Shown: one piece after another, positions 25,801-34,992 of the stretch
Layout of the letters: every line of letters begins with the position of its first letter
Numbering within the stretch: position 1 is the first letter of the stretch
Origin: CAVVUC01 sp963751395
GTDB taxonomy: Bacteria > Verrucomicrobiota > Verrucomicrobiia > Chthoniobacterales > Chthoniobacteraceae
DNA: 64,000 nucleotides
Reading direction: 5' to 3'
NCBI GenBank assembly: GCA_963751395.1
Contig: CAVVUC010000001.1
Coordinates: forward strand, 1,054,001-1,118,000
The notes under the pieces: generated by a model
Database searches by the model: none
Told to the model about the DNA's origin: nothing
What the model saw: the letters and a program-made list of their open reading frames with translations, nothing else
Program-made: the position numbers and the translations under genes

Positions 25801-28353
25801 TTGAGCAATTTTGCAGCCGACAAATTCACCGTCGGCACGGCCAATTTTGCAAATAACAATGCCCTGCTAGGTGGCAACTTTACCATTGGGAGCAGTGGCA
25901 ATAATATCCAACTGACCTTCAACCCAAGCGGCAGCGGTCTGCCGCAGGGCCTTGGTATTTTCGCCTCGGATAACGCGAATATCAGCGGGTTCGGCTATGG
26001 CGCATGGTCCTATAGCGGTGGCGGCAGCAACTCGGGGACTTTCACTGGCGATGCGAATGCCAACGGATCAGGCGCTTTGGGTGGGGCGAATACCAACGGC
26101 AAGGCTTACGGCTTCTGGGCGAAAAACGGAGCCCAGATCAACGGATTCCGAACTTTCAACAGCGGCCTTCCGGTTGGGCGCACCTTCAGTCTCGACGTGG
26201 ACAATGGGTATATCAATAACGGCTCAACGGTCGGGTATGCACTGCGCAACAGCAGCGCCGTCCAGTTGTTTGAGATTTACTTTGCGGGCGGCGGCTCTGC
26301 CTACCAGATCAGCACGGGCGGCAACACTGCGAGCCCGACGTATGCCTCCACCGGCATCGGGTTCACCGACAAGGGGCTTCATGTGGAAGTGACACTCACT
26401 TCCGGAACCACCTATACGGCAACGATTTCCGCAGCCGGCGCTCCCAATCAGACCTTCACCGGAAACCTCATCACACCCAGCTCGGGCACCAGCGATGTTG
26501 CCGACGTGCGGGTGTATAATGTCAACGCGGGCAGCGGTTCAACCAACGACGCCTATTTCAACAGTCCCACGGTGGTTCTGCCGACATGGAACGGTCAGTC
26601 TGTCGGTTCGGGCGGCGGCACCTTCAGCAACGGCTCCAACTGGGCGGCGCACGCGCCGGTCAACGGCGGCAGCATCGCCTTCGACGGCACCGGTTCGACG
26701 GTCAACAACAACCTTCTGACTTCAGTCTATAACATCGCCTTCAATGCGACTGGCAATCCGGCAACCGGCAACAACACGACAAACGCGGGAGCCTACACCC
26801 TGACCGGCAGCGCGGTCACCATCAACGGAGGCATCGATAACAACAGCACCAACCTCCAGACGATCAACAACAACCTGACGCTGGGTGCCAGCCAGAGCTT
26901 CAACGCGACCAACGGGGCGCTAACACTAGGCGGCTCGATCGCGATGGGCGGCAAGTATCTCACCGTCAATGCGGCCAACGGCGTCGCCCTGAACGGGAAC
27001 ATCACTGGCAATGGCGACATCCTCAAGAGCGGCAGTGGCACGCTGACCCTTGCCGGCAGCAACACCTTCACGGGCACGGGAGTTTCCGGTCAGACCTACG
27101 GCCAGGTGTTCATCACCAACGGCACGGTGAGGGCAGCCACGAACAACGCGCTCGGCACGCAGGCGGGTGGTGTCTCGGTGGACCTTGGCGATTCGAATCT
27201 TGGCCAGACCGGGGTCACAAATTACTCGACGAATGTCTCCTTGCTGGCGAATTCCGGGGTGACGATCGGCAATCAGCTCTATGTCGCTGTCAACACGGGG
27301 GGCGCCACGCGCACCATCGGCAGCGACGGAACGACCGGGGCGGTCGCCTTCACCGGCAACGTCTTGCTAACCGGCAGCGCGATCCTGACCTCGGCGACCG
27401 GTGGAGACGTGACCATGAGCGGAACATTGGGCACCCCCGGCTTCACCGCTGGTGGGATCACCAAGACGGGTGCGGGCAAAGTGACCCTCACAGCCAGCAA
27501 CGGCTACACCGGACTAACGACGATCAGCTCGGGAACGCTCGTTGCCGGAAACGACTATGCGCTGGGGACTGGCTTGATGACCCTCGACGGGGGCAACCTG
27601 GCTTCCGATAACAATGCCCGGAATTTTTTCAATCCGGTTGTCGTGAATGCAAACAGCATCAATGGCGGAGTGTCCGGCAGCAACGATCTGACGTTCAGCG
27701 GCGGTGCCTCCGGCACAGGAACGCTGGTTGTTAAAGGAACCGGCAAGGTGACGGTCGCTGGCGCAGTCAATTCCTTCTCACCAACCGAAATTCAGGTCAA
27801 CACCGGCGGCACACTGCTGCTTGGCGGTTCGAACAAGATCGGCAACACGACGGCCGTCAATCTGAACGGGGGCACGTTCAACACGGCTGGTAACAGCGAA
27901 GTTGGCACGGTTTCTCTGTCATCGACGACGAACGGACTTGGGACGCTCACCCTTTCCCAGACATCGACTCTGGATTTCGGAACGGGCGCGAGCGTTGTGC
28001 AGTTCAGCGGAATCGCGCAATCGCTCGACGGGACGGTGTTGACCATCCTGAACTGGTCGGGAACTCCGAATGCGGCAGGCGGGACGGACCGGTTGCTTTT
28101 CAGCGGCCAGGCCGGCACATTCACAGGCCTTTTTGGTCAGAACGAGGTCAGTTTCAACGGTGTGTCCGGGTATAAACCGATCCAGTTTGGGAGTGACGCC
28201 GCCAGCTATTATTACGAGATTACTGCCGTCCCTGAGCCGGCCACGATCATCGGAGCGTTCGCCTTCCTCGGCCTGATCGTCCTGCGCGAACGCCGCCAGG
28301 TGTGCGGGTTGTGGGCTGGATTGTTGAGCTGGACGAAGCCGGGAAAAGTTTAG
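22853..28353 (+). CDS. Giant PEP-CTERM surface protein with autotransporter-type repeats (frame break near N-terminus)
   Basis: The start at 22853 gives a signal peptide and GTFTWTGAINGGW, closely matching the first residues of the PEP-CTERM protein at 19230. Near 23000 the coding frame shifts by one base, and from there the frame reads TNWAGNVALTSDNQTDVVF, again matching the paralogue, and stays open for about 1780 residues. Beta-strand repeats (GSNTYSGDTIIS, GSNSYTGATTITGGTLKVNG) fill most of the protein. Around 25950-26560 lies a different, concanavalin-like domain (FDVDNGYI-type, GFWAKNGAQING). The C-terminus AVPEPATIIGAFAFLGLIVLRERRQ is a PEP-CTERM signal. Real inactivation or a sequence error both fit. 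Confidence 0.85.
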
Positions 28354-28390
28354 GAAATTTCGCGGCCTGTTTTGGGCGGGCCGAGAATAG

Positions 28391-28469
28391 GTTGCCGATG
28401 GAGGCGGGGACCTCCGGGGACGGCAACAACATCGTTCGCCGCTGGTTCTTGGCGGGGCCAGCGGCGGAC
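28391..28469 (+). ncRNA. Candidate two-hairpin structured RNA element, copy 2
   Basis: Hairpin A: gttgccg (28391-28397) pairs with cggcaac (28421-28427), with an AT bulge, inner stem ggagg/cctcc and a GGGGA 3' internal loop. After a 6-base linker, hairpin B pairs gttcgccgctgg (28434-28445) with ccagcggcggac (28458-28469) around the loop ttcttggcgggg, identical to copy 1. The G:T pair falls at the same stem position in both copies. It lies 37 bases after the stop of the second PEP-CTERM gene and is followed by ttttt after three bases. Confidence 0.6.
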
Positions 28470-28768
28470 ACTTTTTGGGCACGGAATCCTTCATTTAGCA
28501 CGGCGGTGAAAATCTTCACCGCTCGTTGTGTTAACCAAGAACGCGGGCAATACGAGACTGTCGATTCTAATGCGAAGCGTTTAGTTGAACCATGATCCAG
28601 TCGCGCCCGATGAGGCGGAGGACGGAACTGGCGTCCTCACAATAGCGCTCAAGCGTGGACGCTGAGTAAAACCAGATCGGTAAATGTGCAATACCGTTCT
28701 GCGGGCCATGTCGAATTTTTCAAACGGGAGCGTGTGCCGCAGCATTCCGCGTATTTACGCATCCCATC
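28470..28768. other. Gene-free stretch after the PEP-CTERM genes
   Basis: No intact gene. A minus-strand frame ending at 28567 reads FYSASTLERYCEDASSVLRLIGRDWIMVQLN over about 35 residues and looks like a fragment of a real protein, but I recognise no family and see no start. The rest shows nothing I can interpret. Confidence 0.25.
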
Positions 28769-28895
28769 GGATTTTATGCAGATTTCATAATTTAAGAGTG
28801 TAAACGCTGCGTAATCTTGCATCGGCGCCTCCGCCTAATATCGCTGTAACTAGCTATGGAATCGCAGACTTACGCAAAATCTACCAAGCAGGTCT
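28769..28895. repeat. Dispersed repeat, right copy
   Basis: Matches the left copy at 607-705 in order and orientation (gcagatttcataattt, gtaaac, tatcg..tgtaac, ctatggaa, cagacttacgcaa, ggtct), with about 28 additional bases in the middle. The acttacg core occurs again at 28935-28941 and 35041-35047, at the two ends of the following decayed element. It may mark recombination sites, but that is inference. Confidence 0.6.
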
Positions 28896-28970
28896 GCCGT
28901 TCGAATTCCGTTAGGGTCGCGTTCAGCATCAACGACTTACGTCGAAAAGACTGAATTGCATGACAGTTGC

Positions 28971-29267
28971 ATGACAAAACATGCAGGTGCCAATAAAGCC
29001 GGTCACGAATCAAAGGTTCGCACCATCCAGTCGGGCTCCGTCACCGTCCGAATTTACGAAGGCCGACATCGAGGAAAACCGTTTTTTGCGGTCATCTGGT
29101 ATATTGGCGAGCGCCGGATGCGAAAGGGGTTCTTCGAACTCCACCAAGCCAAGCCCGTCTTCTACAGTTTGAGCGCTCGATTTTCTGAGGAATCACGTAT
29201 TTATGCGGGTTGGCGGGCGATTTGTTTTTTTGGATTTCAAAATGTAGTGCAACTTTTTGCGGCTTGA
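28971..29267 (+). pseudogene. Truncated tyrosine-recombinase (integrase) N-terminus
   Basis: From ATG 28971, residues about 12-60 (VRTIQSGSVTVRIYEGRHRGKPFFAVIWY, RRMRKGFFELHQAK) resemble the N-terminal SH3-like start of verrucomicrobial phage-type integrases, which usually opens with a SGSVTVPIY-like strand. After HQAK the similarity ends and the frame soon stops. The SAM-like and catalytic R-H-R-Y domains are missing. It sits at the left end of a decayed element, the expected place for an integrase. Confidence 0.5.
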
Positions 29268-29307
29268 TTGGGATTTCCTGATTGGGATTTCCTGATTGGG
29301 ATTTCCT
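29266..29307. repeat. Three perfect 14-bp tandem repeats
   Basis: gattgggatttcct occurs three times head to tail at 29266, 29280 and 29294, between the integrase and transposase remnants. The sequence aaatgtagtgc occurs just before it (29239-29249) and again after the transposase remnant (29917-29927), which may mark the ends of a lost insertion sequence. Confidence 0.85.
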
Positions 29308-29358
29308 TGCATGGATGCGAGGTTTCGGGCTTCAAGCGTGGAGTCCACCAAGTCCGCA

Positions 29359-29891
29359 ATGTTTTTCCGCATCAAACCCGCAAGGCAGTATCGCTACCTG
29401 CAAATCGCCCGCAGTGTGCGGGTCAATGGCAAGGTGCGCCAGGAGATCATTTTGACATCGATGAGCGGCAGGTTCGCGAAGAGGAGCGTTATGACGGCAT
29501 CTGGGTGTTGCGCACCGATACGGACTTGGATGCCGAAACCGTGGCGGTGGCCTACAAGTCGCTCTGGATGGTGGAAGACACCTTTCGCACGGCCAAGTCG
29601 ATCCTGGAGACCCGCCCGATCTACCACAAACGCGACGAGACCATCCGGGGCCATGTGTTTTGCAGCTTCCTGGCCTTGGTGCTCAAGCGGGAGTTGGAGA
29701 TGCGAATGAAGGAAAAGGGACTGGATTGGGAATGGGCCGATGTGATTCGCGGCCTGGATAACTTGCAGGAGGTGGAGGCGGAGTTCCAAGGCCATCGCTT
29801 TGTTTTTCGCAGCCAAATCACCGGGGATGCCTCAGAGGCGTTGCGTGCCGCAGGGGTGGCTGCGCCGCCGACCCTGCGCGAAATCGCCTGA
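29359..29891 (+). pseudogene. Internally deleted IS1634-type transposase
   Basis: The first ~28 codons from ATG 29359 (MFFRIKPARQYRYLQIARSV, then RVNGKVRQ) match the N-terminus of IS1634-family DDE transposases. About 50 bases later a different frame picks up EEERYDGIWVLRTDTDLDAETVAVAYKSLW and continues with MVEDTFRTAKSILETRPIYHK, the C-terminal part including the last catalytic Glu region, and stops at 29891. Some 300 residues with the first two catalytic Asp residues are missing. The element is not autonomous. It interrupts the decayed integrase region. Confidence 0.75.
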
Positions 29892-29942
29892 GAGGCCGAT
29901 CCACCCTCGGCTGGGAAATGTAGTGCCAACACTCGGCGGCCC

Positions 29943-30308
29943 ATGCGTAAGTGCCTCAACCGCAATATACGCAGTTTTCAAACTGTCGAAGATTTGCCAA
30001 GGCGTTCGCCAAGGATCAGGCCGAGAAACTTGCAGCCGGCCAGGTGGACTCACCGCCCGTGGTTGGAAGCGTATGCCGCTGGTGTCGGTTCGCCTTTGGA
30101 ACTTCAGTCTTTGCGTCTGTTTCAACAACACGGATTCTCGCCACAGTTGCAGGTGCCGATCTCGCCGAATGGAGGATTTGCAACAACGATTGCTGACTTT
30201 GCAGTTCCTGAGCGGCGAATGGCCATCTATGTTGATGGTGCCGCGTTCCGAAATCGCAGAACGCCCGAGGTTGATGGCAACGGCGGGCGACGGGCCGGAA
30301 TGGATTAG
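29943..30308 (+). pseudogene. Fragment of a PD-(D/E)xK / DUF559-like domain
   Basis: The second half of this frame reads TTIADFAVPERRMAIYVDGAAF, resembling the ...DFA.P...LAIYVDG..F core of DUF559/DUF1998-associated nuclease-like domains found at the end of large helicases. The first half (basic, Pro-rich) is unlike any domain, and the C-terminal helix with the final catalytic residues is lost. Probably the leftover tail of a larger gene displaced by the element. Confidence 0.4.
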
Positions 30309-30531
30309 ATTACCTCGCCCTGGTGAACACGAGTCGCGCACGGGACTGACCCGCGCCGTGCTCCATCGGCTTTGTAGCGAAGGCAGGGTGAGAAGCGTCA
30401 GCTTGCGCGAGCGTGGCAAGCAACGCGGCTGCCGCCTGGTGAACCTCGCAAGCCTGCTGTCCTACGTTCGCGGGCTGGATGCCGAGCAAAATGCGAGCCT
30501 GACCGCCGCCGGCACGGAGGGCGCGCAATGA
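30274..30531 (+). CDS. Small HTH (excisionase-like) protein of the mobile element
   Basis: 85 residues from ATG 30274. The pattern PEWIRLPRPGEHESRTGLTRAVLHRLCSEG, then KQRGCRLVNLASLLSYVRGL, is that of the winged-helix, MerR-like DNA-binding proteins that commonly lie just behind the integrase gene in verrucomicrobial integrative elements. It probably controls excision or the downstream replication genes. Overlaps the end of the nuclease-like remnant. The start is chosen because the N-terminal family similarity begins a few residues later. Confidence 0.6.
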   Translation: MATAGDGPEWIRLPRPGEHESRTGLTRAVLHRLCSEGRVRSVSLRERGKQRGCRLVNLASLLSYVRGLDAEQNASLTAAGTEGAQ

Positions 30532-30691
30532 AGCGCCGGCCATGTCGCAAGGCGATGGAAATGGCAATCCGGCGCGCGTGGTGCGTTCAGCAAAGCTACA
30601 AACAGAGGCCGGAACTGCATTGTGCCGGACGCACCCGCGCGCCAAAAAAAGGTTGGATCTCCAATTCCGGCTGGGCCGCCGCGCTCGCGAA

Positions 30692-31898
30692 ATGACTCCG
30701 CTCCAACTCGCAAAGTCGCGCCTGCTTATTCCCGAGCTTTGGCAAATGCGCGGATGGCCGGGCAAGCCGGGCAAATCCTGCAAGTTTCCAGACGGCGCGG
30801 ACAAAAAGCCGTCCGCGTCCATTTTTCGCGATGGCGTGTTGCTGCGCGACTTCAGAAGCTGCAAAACTTACAATGGGCTTGGACTACTCGCGGAAGTGGA
30901 AGGCATGACGCGCGAGGCCGCCTGCCGCCTGTTCATTGAGCTTGCGGGAGTCTCGCGCGATGACGTTGCCGCCGCGCGCTACGCGCCGCCAGCGCGTCGC
31001 GAGCCGAGCGGCAATGCAAGACACAGCGGAGCAACGCACAAAGCCTCGCCTGCCGCCTTTGGAGCCGGGAACCGAGGCCGATTTGCTCGCACTTTCAAAG
31101 CTCCGGGCCGTGAGCCTCGAAGCCGTCCGGCTCGCCACCGCGCGCGGGCTGCTGTGGTTTGCCGATTCGACGCAAGACAACTGCCGCGCGTGGATCCTCA
31201 CGGATCGCTCGCGATGGAACGGAATCTGCCGCCGTCTCGACGGCAAACCGTGGCAACGACTGCCTTCCAAGCCAAAAGCGCGCACGTTGCGCGGCGCCTG
31301 GGCGAGCTGGCCAGTTGGTTTGCCCGAGGCCGCAGAGTTTCCCGCGCTCGCCCTGGTGGAAGGCTCGCCCGACTTGCTCGCGGCTTTTCATTTCGCAATC
31401 GAGCAAGTCCGCGCGGAACACCTCACGCCCGTTTGCATGGCCGGCGCGGGCCTTCGCATCCCGGCTGAAGCATTGCCCGCCTTTGCCGGCAAGCGTGTTC
31501 GCGTTTTCGTGCATGATGACACCGCGGGCCGCCTCGCATTCGAGCGATGGAGCGAGCAAATCGAATCCGCCGGCGGAATCGTGGACGGCTTCGACTTTTC
31601 GGGCCTGCTCCGCGCCGATGGCTCGCCCGTCGCGGATCTGAATGACCTTTGCCGGATCGGGGCGGACTCCTGGGAGCAATGGCGCGCCATAGTGGATTCA
31701 TGCACAAAATTTTTCGAGGCCGCGCCGGAATCCGCGCCGCCTGCCGCTGCCGTTTCGCTCGCGGCAAAATTACTCACGCCGCGCGAGTGCGAGGAAATCC
31801 GCCGCGCCGGATTCGAGGGCGACGAACTGATTTTGCGAGCCTGTGAACTTTTCAGCGGGCGAATCATGGACATAGGAGAAAATTCATGCCTGGAATAA
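30692..31898 (+). pseudogene. Primase-like / Toprim protein of the mobile element (frameshifted)
   Basis: From ATG 30692 the first ~95 residues (LWQMRGWPGKPGKSCKFPD, then KPSASIF, LLRDFRSCKTYNGLGLLAEV) match the N-terminal module of phage/plasmid primase-like proteins. Between about 30990 and 31045 the coding frame shifts by +1. The new frame continues with LSKLRAVSLEAVRLATARGLLWF and a Toprim domain (FPALALVEGSPDLLAAFHF, VRVFVHDDTAGRLAF), ending at 31898. One extra base would explain the break. The stop overlaps the DUF3987 gene by 13 bases. In related elements this gene and the DUF3987 gene together supply priming and helicase-like replication functions. Confidence 0.65.
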
Positions 31899-33442
31899 TC
31901 AAACCCAATTCAGCAACGGGCGACACACCACCCGAAACCATCCCGCCCTTTCCCGTCGAATCGTTGCCGCCCGTGCTCGAGGACATAACACGCGCGATTG
32001 TCGAAACAACCGGCTCGCCTCTCGATATTGTCGCGCCTTGCGTGCTCGCCACCGCGTCCGCGTGCCTGGGCCGAGGCTTGCTTGTGGACTCCGCGCCGGG
32101 CCGCGTGACTCCGCCGAATTTGTTCATACTCGTTGTGAAAAATTCGGGCGCGGGCGGGAGCGTGGCTTACGAACTGGCCACCGCGCCGCTTCGCGGTTTC
32201 CAAGCCCTCGCGCTCCGGGAATTCGATGAAGTGACCAAGCCGCGCCTGGAACGCCGGCGCGATACGGTGAAAGCCGATTATGACGGCGCGATGAGGCAGC
32301 GGAAAAAATTGAAGGAATCGGGAGAGGACACGAGCGCGAAGGAAAAGGAGCTGGACGGGCTGCAAGTGGAGCTGGCCGGAATCGAGGCGTCGCTTTGCGC
32401 GCCTTACGTGCTCGTGAGCGATGCGACGCCCGAAAGCCTCGCGCACCTGCTGGCGCGCCGGGGCGAAGTGCTGGCGCATTTCGATAGCGACGCGAACGAC
32501 ACCGTTGGCGGGCTGCTGGGATTGCGCTACAGCACGGGCGAGCACACGACCGAGAGCCTGCACTTGAAGGCCTACAGCGGCGAATCCTTCGCAATCATTC
32601 GCAGGGGCACGCCGCGAGGCGGGACCGTGGAATTGTTTCTGAAACGGCCAACACTCACGTGCCTGTTTATCGTGACTCCCGACGTTTCGCGGAAACTTTT
32701 TTCGAGCGACCGGATGAAATCGGGCGGGCTGCTGCCGCGTTTCATTTTGTCGCATTCACAGGCGACGCCGCAAGAATGGAGCGATACGCGGCGCATCCCG
32801 TCGAACGTCTCGCAGCGATTCGAGGCCGGCTGCTTTGCGCTGCTCAATAATTTTCGAGGGCGCGATGCCGATGCCGATGGCGTCGCGCCGCTGGAAATGA
32901 CGGCCGAGGCGCGCGAACTGTTCGCCGCGCACTTCAAACGATTTTGCGACGGCTTCGACGCCGCGCCGGAATTCGCCGCCTTCGATGCCCGGCACACGGA
33001 AAACGCAATCCGCATCGCGCTCGTGATTCACGCCTGGCGCGCGCTCCGATTCGAGCCGGACGGCAACGGCGGGCCTGTGGCGATGTGTAATGCGCTCGAA
33101 TCGCCGTTGAACGGCGACTCGGCACGCCGCGCGTTGCTCGTTGCCGATTGGTTTGAACGTCAGCAAGCCGCGATGCTCGCGCCGATGCGCGAGGCCGCAG
33201 CGGATGAAAAATTCGAGCGCGTTTTTCAGCGATGCGAAAAGCGGCGCGACTGGATAGTTGCCGCGCGCGACCTGGTAGGCGCGCGCATTGCCGCCAGCGC
33301 AACGGAAGCCGACGAGCTTTTGACGAACTGGGAGCGCGAGGGCCGGGCCACCCGCGAGGAACCCGAGGCGAAGTCGGGAGCCGGCGCGCCGGCACGCAAA
33401 CCGCGCTATCGGATTTTGCAATCGAAGCAACGCGGGAATTGA
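31886..33442 (+). CDS. DUF3987 protein (mobile-element replication ATPase-like) with altered P-loop
   Basis: 518 residues. DUF3987 proteins accompany primase-like genes in phages and integrative elements and resemble DnaB/VirE-type ATPases. Seen here: FPVESLPPVLEDI at the start, SPLDIVAPCVLATASACLGRG, VSDATPESLAHLLARR with the acidic FDSDANDTVGGL strand, then KRPTLTCLFIVTPDV. The segment that normally holds the Walker A motif reads KNSGAGGSVAYE, so the invariant Lys is missing. A coiled coil (residues about 110-165) inserts between the strands. It overlaps the primase-like gene by 13 bases, so translation is coupled. Confidence 0.78.
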   Translation: MPGIIKPNSATGDTPPETIPPFPVESLPPVLEDITRAIVETTGSPLDIVAPCVLATASACLGRGLLVDSAPGRVTPPNLFILVVKNSGAGGSVAYELATAPLRGFQALALREFDEVTKPRLERRRDTVKADYDGAMRQRKKLKESGEDTSAKEKELDGLQVELAGIEASLCAPYVLVSDATPESLAHLLARRGEVLAHFDSDANDTVGGLLGLRYSTGEHTTESLHLKAYSGESFAIIRRGTPRGGTVELFLKRPTLTCLFIVTPDVSRKLFSSDRMKSGGLLPRFILSHSQATPQEWSDTRRIPSNVSQRFEAGCFALLNNFRGRDADADGVAPLEMTAEARELFAAHFKRFCDGFDAAPEFAAFDARHTENAIRIALVIHAWRALRFEPDGNGGPVAMCNALESPLNGDSARRALLVADWFERQQAAMLAPMREAAADEKFERVFQRCEKRRDWIVAARDLVGARIAASATEADELLTNWEREGRATREEPEAKSGAGAPARKPRYRILQSKQRGN

Positions 33443-33492
33443 AAATTGAAAATGGAAAATCGGGAATCGAAATTTGACACGCGGGCTTTAGC

Positions 33493-33708
33493 GTGAACAC
33501 GGAGCCGCCCAAATATCTGAGCCTCGCGCATCGGGCGCGGCGCGCGAATGTCCCAAATAGCTTTGCATCGAAACTCGTGGCGACCGGGATACTTGAACCG
33601 GACACGATTCTTGCAAACCGAGTGAGGCTGTTCGCCGCGTCGCGCGTGCCCGCACTCGCAAAGGCAATCCGCGCCGCGCTCCGCGAGCGGCAAAAAAATT
33701 TCGGGTAA
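33493..33708 (+). CDS. Small hypothetical protein of the mobile element
   Basis: 71 residues from a GTG start. It is rich in Arg and Ala with predicted helices (YLSLAHRARRANVPNSFASKLVATG) that could form a small DNA-binding domain. No family recognised. Upstream (33437-33478) lies an A-rich stretch with repeated gaaaattgaaaatggaaaa. Its position among the replication-type genes suggests an accessory role. Confidence 0.5.
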   Translation: MNTEPPKYLSLAHRARRANVPNSFASKLVATGILEPDTILANRVRLFAASRVPALAKAIRAALRERQKNFG

Positions 33709-33803
33709 GAAGCCCGAAACGCCGGGCGCGGTGAAGAAAGCCCATAAAGACCCGCCCGGCGCACTTTCAGCAAACCAAAACCAAAACCCGCAAACCAAAA
33801 TAC

Positions 33804-34265
33804 ATGAACAGTTCACTCACCGGCAAACCGCCGGTAAAATATGAAGCCCGCATTTCGCTCCTGAAATCGCAGGGACACACCGCACCCAGCGACGCGGGCG
33901 AGGCGCTCGCGTTTCAAGTCGCGATTGCCGACGCGCGACGGATTCAAAAATCAGGCGGGAAGTTTTCCGCTTTCACAGGCGGGCGGCGAGGCACGGGCGA
34001 GCAACGACTCGCCTGGCTTCGCGCCGCCGGCCATAGCTGGCCGACCGACACCGGGGCGATTGAAGTCCTCATCGAGCTGGCCGAGCGCCGCGAGCGGGCC
34101 GCCGCTTCCAAGCCCTCGCCCGCCGCGAAACCCGCAGCGACCGAGAAAAGCGGCCTGCTCGAGGAATTCGAGCGGCTGTCCAACTCGAATCCCGGCGCGG
34201 CCACCGCGTTTTTTCGCGAACACAAATCCGCACTGAAGCTCGAATACTTTTTTTCCACGAAATGA
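33804..34265 (+). CDS. Hypothetical protein of the mobile element
   Basis: 153 residues. The first half has alternating charged helices (KYEARISLLKSQGHT, FQVAIADARRIQKSG), the middle is Ala/Pro/Lys-rich and flexible, and the C-terminus is a charged helix (LEEFERLSNSNPGAATAFF). No known domain. The stop overlaps the next start (ATGA), so the two genes are translationally coupled. Confidence 0.6.
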   Translation: MNSSLTGKPPVKYEARISLLKSQGHTAPSDAGEALAFQVAIADARRIQKSGGKFSAFTGGRRGTGEQRLAWLRAAGHSWPTDTGAIEVLIELAERRERAAASKPSPAAKPAATEKSGLLEEFERLSNSNPGAATAFFREHKSALKLEYFFSTK

Positions 34266-34816
34266 AGAAGCAACCGATTTTCGCAATCATAAGCCCGCGC
34301 TTATATTCACTCACGCCCGAGGAATCGAGCACGGTCATTCACTGGGAAACCATTCAGGGCGAGTTTGAAAAAGAGCACCCGTATAAACGGCGAAGCGCAT
34401 TCTCTGACGACTGGCACGACCTGGAGCTTGCCGCGCGCGCCGGCGACGAAGAAGCGATGGCGACCATTGAGAAACATGGCTGCTGGGAAAACTGGGCGAA
34501 TCGCGAGCATACGCGCCGAGAGCATTTGTGGGCTGTTTTCCACAAAAAGCACCGGGAACCCTGCCGGGCCGCGCTGCTGCCAATCCTCGCACGGGCCGAA
34601 GGCTTTTTCGTGAAACTCCGCGCGGAATACGTGGCGTCAACGAAGCCGTGGTTCGCGCGCCTGGAAGTCGCGCAGCCGCCGGGCGATGCGATAACCGCCA
34701 AAATCGACGCCGTGATTTCAACGTGCCTCGATTTCAAGAGCGGCGGGCAGTTCAAAGGTGACAACCAAATGCACCCGATTTCGCACTTCAACGCGCGGCT
34801 TTTCGTGGAGGTATGA
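34262..34816 (+). CDS. Hypothetical protein of the mobile element
   Basis: 184 residues, acidic to neutral, mainly helical, with several Trp and His residues (DWHDLELAARAGDEEAMATIEKHGCW, HTRREHLWAVFHKKHREPC). No family recognised. It starts inside the stop of the preceding gene and its stop overlaps the next start, so it belongs to a tightly packed operon of 33804-34992. Confidence 0.6.
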   Translation: MKKQPIFAIISPRLYSLTPEESSTVIHWETIQGEFEKEHPYKRRSAFSDDWHDLELAARAGDEEAMATIEKHGCWENWANREHTRREHLWAVFHKKHREPCRAALLPILARAEGFFVKLRAEYVASTKPWFARLEVAQPPGDAITAKIDAVISTCLDFKSGGQFKGDNQMHPISHFNARLFVEV

Positions 34817-34992
34817 AGCCGCCTGCCCGCCCGCTGCTGAAGCTCGTCACGCTCGAAGATGAGTTTGCCGAGCTTCAGCGCGCCGGGCATCTCACGCCCG
34901 ATGATTTCACGGATGCCGACGGGCGACGGCGCGGCTTCGGCGCGCTTGTCCGCATCGGCCAGCGACGCCGCAAGCAACCGGAATCCTGCTGA
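34813..34992 (+). CDS. Small hypothetical protein at the end of the mobile-element operon
   Basis: 59 residues from ATG 34813, which overlaps the preceding stop by four bases (ATGA). The sequence contains LVTLEDEFAELQRAGHLTPDDF and an Arg-rich tail (RIGQRRRKQ). No family recognised. The four-base overlap and codon use like its neighbours make it likely to be real despite its size. Confidence 0.5.
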   Translation: MKPPARPLLKLVTLEDEFAELQRAGHLTPDDFTDADGRRRGFGALVRIGQRRRKQPESC

